Assembly: GCF_022538185.1 (NCBI RefSeq)
Contig: NZ_JAKYXC010000005.1
Coordinates: forward strand, 248,001-312,000
Length of the DNA: 64,000 bases
Direction: 5' to 3'
From: Microbacterium sp. CFH 31415
GTDB taxonomy: Bacteria; Actinomycetota; Actinomycetes; Actinomycetales; Microbacteriaceae
Shown: positions 60,350-64,000 of the stretch, piece by piece
Layout: each line of letters starts with the position of its first letter
How positions within the stretch are numbered: the stretch's first letter is position 1
Translations under genes and position numbers: made by a program
Notes under the pieces: generated by a model
What the model saw: the letters and a program-made list of their open reading frames with translations, nothing else
Told to the model about the DNA's origin: nothing
Databases searched by the model: none

Positions 60350-60901
60350 TCAGCGCGTGCGAGGCCGTGCCACGCCGGCGCGGCGCAGAGCGCGCCCGAC
60401 GCCCAGGCCGACGGCGGTCCAGGCGACGGGCCCGAGCACCGACAGTATGAGGTACAGGATCTGCGCCCACAGCGGCATCGCGCCGAGGTGGGCGGCGAAG
60501 AAGACCGCGAGCGCGACGACGACGCCGATCACGAGGGCCGAGACGAAGAAGCGCCACGGCGCCCACGAGCGGTAGCGCACGAGTGCGGCGACGAGCTCTT
60601 GGATGCCGCCGAAGAGGATCGCCGTGCCGATGTACTGCCCGGCGTAGATGGGGGCGATCGCGATGCCGACGAGCGCCGCCACACCGTGCGTGATTAGCGC
60701 GACCCACGGCAGGCGCAGCGCCTCCTGGGCGATGATGCCGGGAAGGACGTGCACGCCGAGCACGAAGCCGTAGACGATCGGGAGGGCTGCCAGGACGGGG
60801 ACGGTGATCCACCCGGCGATGCCGCCGAGGACGCCTGTCGCGACGCCGATAGCGGCGCAGGTGAGCAGAACGCTCGTCGAGAGTCGGGTGTCGGCGGCCA
60901 C
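60350..60901 (-). CDS. ECF transporter substrate-binding (S) component, YkoE-like
   Basis: A 183-residue membrane protein with about five or six helices. ALPIVYGFVLGVHVLPGIIA, IAPIYAGQYIGTAILFGGIQ and FFVSALVIG resemble YkoE-type S components, which bind thiamine or its HMP precursor. It should work with the downstream AA and T genes. GTG 60901 is leaderless, with minus-strand TACGCT (60908-60913) 6 nt upstream, so a TPP riboswitch is not possible here. The thiamine assignment is by similarity only. Confidence 0.75.
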   Translation of the reverse strand: MAADTRLSTSVLLTCAAIGVATGVLGGIAGWITVPVLAALPIVYGFVLGVHVLPGIIAQEALRLPWVALITHGVAALVGIAIAPIYAGQYIGTAILFGGIQELVAALVRYRSWAPWRFFVSALVIGVVVALAVFFAAHLGAMPLWAQILYLILSVLGPVAWTAVGLGVGRALRRAGVARPRTR

Positions 60902-60943
60902 CAGCCCAGCGTACTGTCCGCCGACCCGGCCCTCGTCCGGTGG

Positions 60944-61948
60944 TCAGACCCGTCGGCGACGCCGGGTGAGTCGCACCGCGGGCAGCGGCGGGGCGGGGAT
61001 GCGCTCGTCGCCGTGGTCCACGACGTGCCCGAAGCGCTCGCCGCCGGCCTCCCATGCCTCGCGGGCTTCGACGATCTCCTCGTGGGTGCGGCCGACGAAG
61101 TTCCACCACATGACGATGTCGTCTTCGAAGGGCTCGCCGCCGAGCAGGAACATCGTCGCGCCGCCCACGCTCGACACGTCGACGTGGTCGCGACCGAGTC
61201 CGAGGTACAGCAGGTGCGCGTCGTCGAGGCCGATGTCGCCCTCCGTCTCGGTGTGCACGGCGAGGTCGCCGTCGATGCCGACGAGCGCGTGCTCCCACTG
61301 GCCCCGGAGCGGCAGGCGCAGGCGCGAGCCCGCCGGCACGCGCACCTCGGCGCCGACGATCGGGGTGTAGGTCGTGGCCGGCGACGCCGTCCCGGCGAAC
61401 TCGCCCAGTACGACGGCGGCCGCCCCGTCCGTGCCGGACTCGGCGGCGATGACCACCTCGGGGAGGACGCTGTGCTGCTCGAACGCCGGTACGCCGTGGC
61501 GGCGGGACTCGGGGAGCGCGACCCAGAGCTGGAGGGCGTCGAGGGGGGCGGCATCCTCCCCCCGCGAATACTCGGAGTGCGCGATGCCTGCACCGCTCGT
61601 CATGAGGTTGAGCGCACCGCGGCGCACCATCACGTCACTCCCGATCGAGTCGCGGTGGCGCACATCACCCTGGAACGGCCACGTGACCGTCTGCAGTCCG
61701 ATGTGCGGGTGCGGCTCGACGCGCATGCGCGTCACCTGCGGACCGAAGCGATCGAGGAAGCACCACGCCCCGACGAGGGGCAGGTCGCGCTGGGGCAGCG
61801 CGCGTCGCACGGACATCGCCCGCACCCCGCCCAGCGGCACCTCACGGGCCTCGAGCAGCAGCGCCCGCGGTCCGTCGCCGCCGGATGCCGGCTCCTGCGC
61901 CTGGCCGACGGCAGTGGTCACCGCTTCGTCGGCGTCGAGCCTCGTCAT
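60944..61948 (-). CDS. Pirin family protein
   Basis: A 334-residue bicupin of the pirin family, some members of which act as quercetinases. The first cupin carries EPHPHIGLQTVTW and TSGAGIAHSEYS with the metal-binding histidines; the second ends in EPFEDDIVMWWNFVGRTHEEI, the pirin C-terminal hallmark. Soluble, cytoplasmic. ATG 61948 lies 10 nt after the GNAT stop, so the two are probably one operon. Confidence 0.9.
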   Translation of the reverse strand: MTRLDADEAVTTAVGQAQEPASGGDGPRALLLEAREVPLGGVRAMSVRRALPQRDLPLVGAWCFLDRFGPQVTRMRVEPHPHIGLQTVTWPFQGDVRHRDSIGSDVMVRRGALNLMTSGAGIAHSEYSRGEDAAPLDALQLWVALPESRRHGVPAFEQHSVLPEVVIAAESGTDGAAAVVLGEFAGTASPATTYTPIVGAEVRVPAGSRLRLPLRGQWEHALVGIDGDLAVHTETEGDIGLDDAHLLYLGLGRDHVDVSSVGGATMFLLGGEPFEDDIVMWWNFVGRTHEEIVEAREAWEAGGERFGHVVDHGDERIPAPPLPAVRLTRRRRRV

Positions 61949-61958
61949 GGCGTGCGGG

Positions 61959-62279
61959 TCATTCCGGGTGCGGCTGCGCGGGCCACTCGATCGTCAGGCC
62001 GGGGACGTCGTGCTCGCGGAGGTATTTCGCGACGACGGGGCAGTGGGGCACCACCGTCTCGCCGCGCGCCGCGGAGTCCGTCATCGCCGCGGCGACGACG
62101 GCCTGTGCCAGTCCTCTGCCGCGGAACGCCGGGTCGACTTCGGTGTGGGGGTAGAGGTAACGGCCCCGGCGGTCCACGCGGAACTGCGTGAATCCCGCGA
62201 GGACATCACCGACATGGACTTCGTAGCGGGAGTCCTCGTCGTTGCGGACAACGGTGATCTCGTCGGTGGAGGCGGGCAT
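61959..62279 (-). CDS. GNAT-like N-acetyltransferase (YidJ/GCN5 short type)
   Basis: A 106-residue short acetyltransferase-like protein. YLYPHTEVDPAFRGRGLAQA carries the acetyl-CoA loop (RGRGLA), and PHCPVVAKYLREH is typical of the small YjdJ/Yidj type. The substrate is unknown. ATG 62279 is preferred over ATG 62285: AAAGG is then 6 nt upstream instead of touching the start. It lies directly before the pirin gene on the same strand. Confidence 0.85.
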   Translation of the reverse strand: MPASTDEITVVRNDEDSRYEVHVGDVLAGFTQFRVDRRGRYLYPHTEVDPAFRGRGLAQAVVAAAMTDSAARGETVVPHCPVVAKYLREHDVPGLTIEWPAQPHPE

Positions 62280-62392
62280 CGGCATCCTTTCGTCGTCTGT
62301 CTCAACGTAGGCGGGGTCACCGGTGTTCCGCCACCGTGCACAGAGCTCGGGGGCGGCGCGCCTCAGCCCGACGCGCCTGGCAGACTCGGGGA

Positions 62393-64000
62393 ATGCCCCT
62401 CTCGCTGCTCGACGCCGTGCCGCGCGGCGCAGACGACGACGCCGTCTATCTCGGGTTCGTCGAGTGGGCGGCCGACCGCGGTCTGACGCTGTACCCCGCG
62501 CAGGACGAGGCGGTGATCGAGATCGTCTCGGGATCGAACGTGATCCTGTCGACGCCGACGGGCACGGGCAAGTCGCTCGTCGCCGTCGCAGCGCATGCCG
62601 CCGCCCTCGCGCGCGGCGGCCGCACCTACTACACCGCACCGATCAAGGCGCTGGTGAGCGAGAAGTTCTTCGCACTCGTCGACATCTTCGGCGCGGCCAA
62701 TGTGGGCATGGTGACGGGCGACTCGTCGGTGAACGCCGACGCTCCGATCATCTGCTGCACCGCCGAGATCCTGGCGAACCTCGCGCTGCGGCGCGGGGCA
62801 GACGCCGACGTCGACCAGGTCGTGATGGACGAGTTCCACTACTACGGCGACCCCGACCGTGGGTGGGCGTGGCAGGTGCCGCTTCTGCTTCTGCCGCGCG
62901 CGCAGTTCGTGCTGATGTCGGCGACGCTGGGCGACGTCACCGCGATCGCCGACGACCTCTCGCGCCGGACCGGTCGCCCGACGGCGCGGATCACCGGCGT
63001 CGAGCGACCGGTGCCGCTGCATTTCTCGTATGCGCGCACGCCCGTGCACGAGACGGTCGAGGAGCTGCTTCAGACCGGGCAGGCGCCGGTGTACATCGTG
63101 CACTTCTCGCAGGCCGCGGCGATGGAGCGCGCGCAGGCGCTGTCATCGATCCGCGTGGTGGCCCGTGAGCAGCGGGACGAGATCGCCGAGGCGATCGGGG
63201 GCTTCCGCTTCACGACGGCGTTCGGCCGCACGCTGTCGCGCTACGTGCGCGCCGGCATCGGGGTGCACCACGCCGGCATGCTGCCGCGCTACCGGCGCCT
63301 GGTCGAGACGCTCGCACAGCGCGGCCTGCTTCGCGTGATCTGCGGCACCGACACCCTGGGCGTCGGCATCAACGTGCCGATCCGCACCGTGCTCGTGACG
63401 GCACTCGCCAAGTACGACGGGCAGCGGATGCGGCAGCTCAGCGCCCGCGAGTTCCACCAGATCGCCGGCCGCGCCGGCCGCGCCGGGTTCGACACCGCCG
63501 GGACCGTCGTCGTGATGGCACCCGATCACGAGATCGAGAACACGGCCGCCCTCGCCAAGGCCGGTGACGACCCGAAGAAGCTGCGGAAGGTCGTGCGCAA
63601 GAAGGCGCCCCAGGGCTTCGTCAACTGGAGCGAGGCGACGTTCGACCGGCTCGTCGAGGCTGAGCCCGAACCGCTCGTGCCGCAACTGCAGCTCACCGCC
63701 GCGATGCTCATCAACGTCATCGCGCGGGGCGGGAGGGTGTTCGAGAACGTCCGTTCGCTCGTGCGCGACAACCACGAGCCCCGCGCCCGCCAGTTCGAGC
63801 TCGCGCGTCGCGCGATCGCCATCTTCCGCACGCTGCTCGCCGCCGACGTGGTCGAGATCCAGCCGGACGGCGCGGTGCGCCTGACCGTCGACCTCCAGCC
63901 CAACTTCGCCTTGAACCAGCCGCTGTCGCCGTTCGCGCTCGCCGCGATCGGGCTGCTCGACCCCGAAGAGAAGCCTGGCGGCGCCGGCACCGGCCACTAC
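62393..64000 (+). CDS. Ski2-like DEAD/DEAH RNA helicase, N-terminal part (3' truncated by window edge)
   Basis: The frame is open from ATG 62393 to the end of the window (536 codons). Motif I is STPTGTGKSLVA (about 54-65), motif II VMDEFHYYGD (a DExH variant), motif III LMSATLGD, and the second core domain has ICGTDTLGVGIN and QIAGRAGRAG. Actinobacterial helicases of this type usually have 800-900 residues, so about a third is missing. ATG 62393 is leaderless, with CAGACT (62381-62386) 6 nt upstream. It is divergent from the GNAT gene. Confidence 0.9.
   Translation, partial: MPLSLLDAVPRGADDDAVYLGFVEWAADRGLTLYPAQDEAVIEIVSGSNVILSTPTGTGKSLVAVAAHAAALARGGRTYYTAPIKALVSEKFFALVDIFGAANVGMVTGDSSVNADAPIICCTAEILANLALRRGADADVDQVVMDEFHYYGDPDRGWAWQVPLLLLPRAQFVLMSATLGDVTAIADDLSRRTGRPTARITGVERPVPLHFSYARTPVHETVEELLQTGQAPVYIVHFSQAAAMERAQALSSIRVVAREQRDEIAEAIGGFRFTTAFGRTLSRYVRAGIGVHHAGMLPRYRRLVETLAQRGLLRVICGTDTLGVGINVPIRTVLVTALAKYDGQRMRQLSAREFHQIAGRAGRAGFDTAGTVVVMAPDHEIENTAALAKAGDDPKKLRKVVRKKAPQGFVNWSEATFDRLVEAEPEPLVPQLQLTAAMLINVIARGGRVFENVRSLVRDNHEPRARQFELARRAIAIFRTLLAADVVEIQPDGAVRLTVDLQPNFALNQPLSPFALAAIGLLDPEEKPGGAGTGHY

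Noticed and set aside
60902..60943. A TPP riboswitch before the YkoE-like S component
   Set aside because: The gap is 42 bp and the start appears leaderless; the conserved CUGAGA-type elements are absent.

Overview
The window looks like chromosomal DNA of a high-GC Gram-positive actinobacterium of the family Microbacteriaceae, most likely Microbacterium or a close relative. The basis is family content (PurS/PurQ, DUF3073, the sterol-carrier-like protein beside purine genes, CebR-type sugar control, SufU/SufS), very high GC, many GTG starts, and the constant use of GGATGC/GCATCC. This is inference from content, not a database match. I saw no rRNA, tRNA, CRISPR array or insertion sequence.

Layout. 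1-8.4 kb: the 3' end of a TerC gene, an AbiEi/nuclease-like gene framed by two copies of a hairpin repeat, kdpE with an N-terminally short kdpD, a frameshifted small membrane ORF, sufU-sufS and a KimA-like potassium permease. 8.5-16.7 kb: a VanZ-RDD fusion, an M20 amidohydrolase, a GH13 alpha-glucosidase with its LacI regulator, apt, a lipoprotein, a D-2-hydroxyacid dehydrogenase and a DUF1761 protein. 16.7-34.7 kb: six de novo purine genes (purQ, purS, purC, purD, purM, purF). They are interrupted by a complete cellobiose-type block (solute-binding protein, two permeases, GH1 beta-glucosidase, CebR-like LacI) and by uraA, a VOC dioxygenase-like gene and an MFS exporter. 34.7-42 kb: a CynX-type MFS gene, DUF3073, a Usp protein, a PadR/DUF4097 pair, a TipA-like MerR gene, a Rho_N protein with topoisomerase IB, and two CrcB fluoride channels. 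42-52.2 kb: an RND transporter, DUF998 membrane proteins around a monooxygenase-fold protein, a DEAD-box RNA helicase with a structured leader, and a TetR/hydrolase divergent pair. 52.2-64 kb: an intein-bearing Rv2578c-family radical SAM gene, a VanY-like peptidase, an acyl-CoA dehydrogenase, an ECF transporter (S, fused AA, T), GNAT, pirin, and the 5' part of a Ski2-like helicase.

How the parts work together. The ceb block should import cellobiose or related beta-glucosides and hydrolyse them. Three CebR-like operators sit in and around its promoter. The GH13 gene and its downstream lacI are probably controlled through one LacI operator placed just upstream of the GH13 -10 box. The purine genes cover several steps from PRPP to SAICAR, and apt adds salvage. 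kdpDE and the KimA-like permease point to potassium homeostasis, although no kdpFABC is present.

The most notable items are these. First, a 347-residue LAGLIDADG intein sits immediately before the third cysteine of a radical SAM CxxxCxxC motif, and the gene has a LexA-like box upstream. Second, the DEAD-box helicase leader holds a 36-codon cysteine-containing ORF and a long hairpin. Third, the MerR gene has a TipAS-like internal start. Fourth, several palindromic repeat families occur, one framing a single gene and one inside an ABC-ATPase linker. Fifth, a leaderless promoter layout (TAnnnT-like box, then 6-8 nt, then the start codon) recurs at about 20 genes and was used to choose starts.
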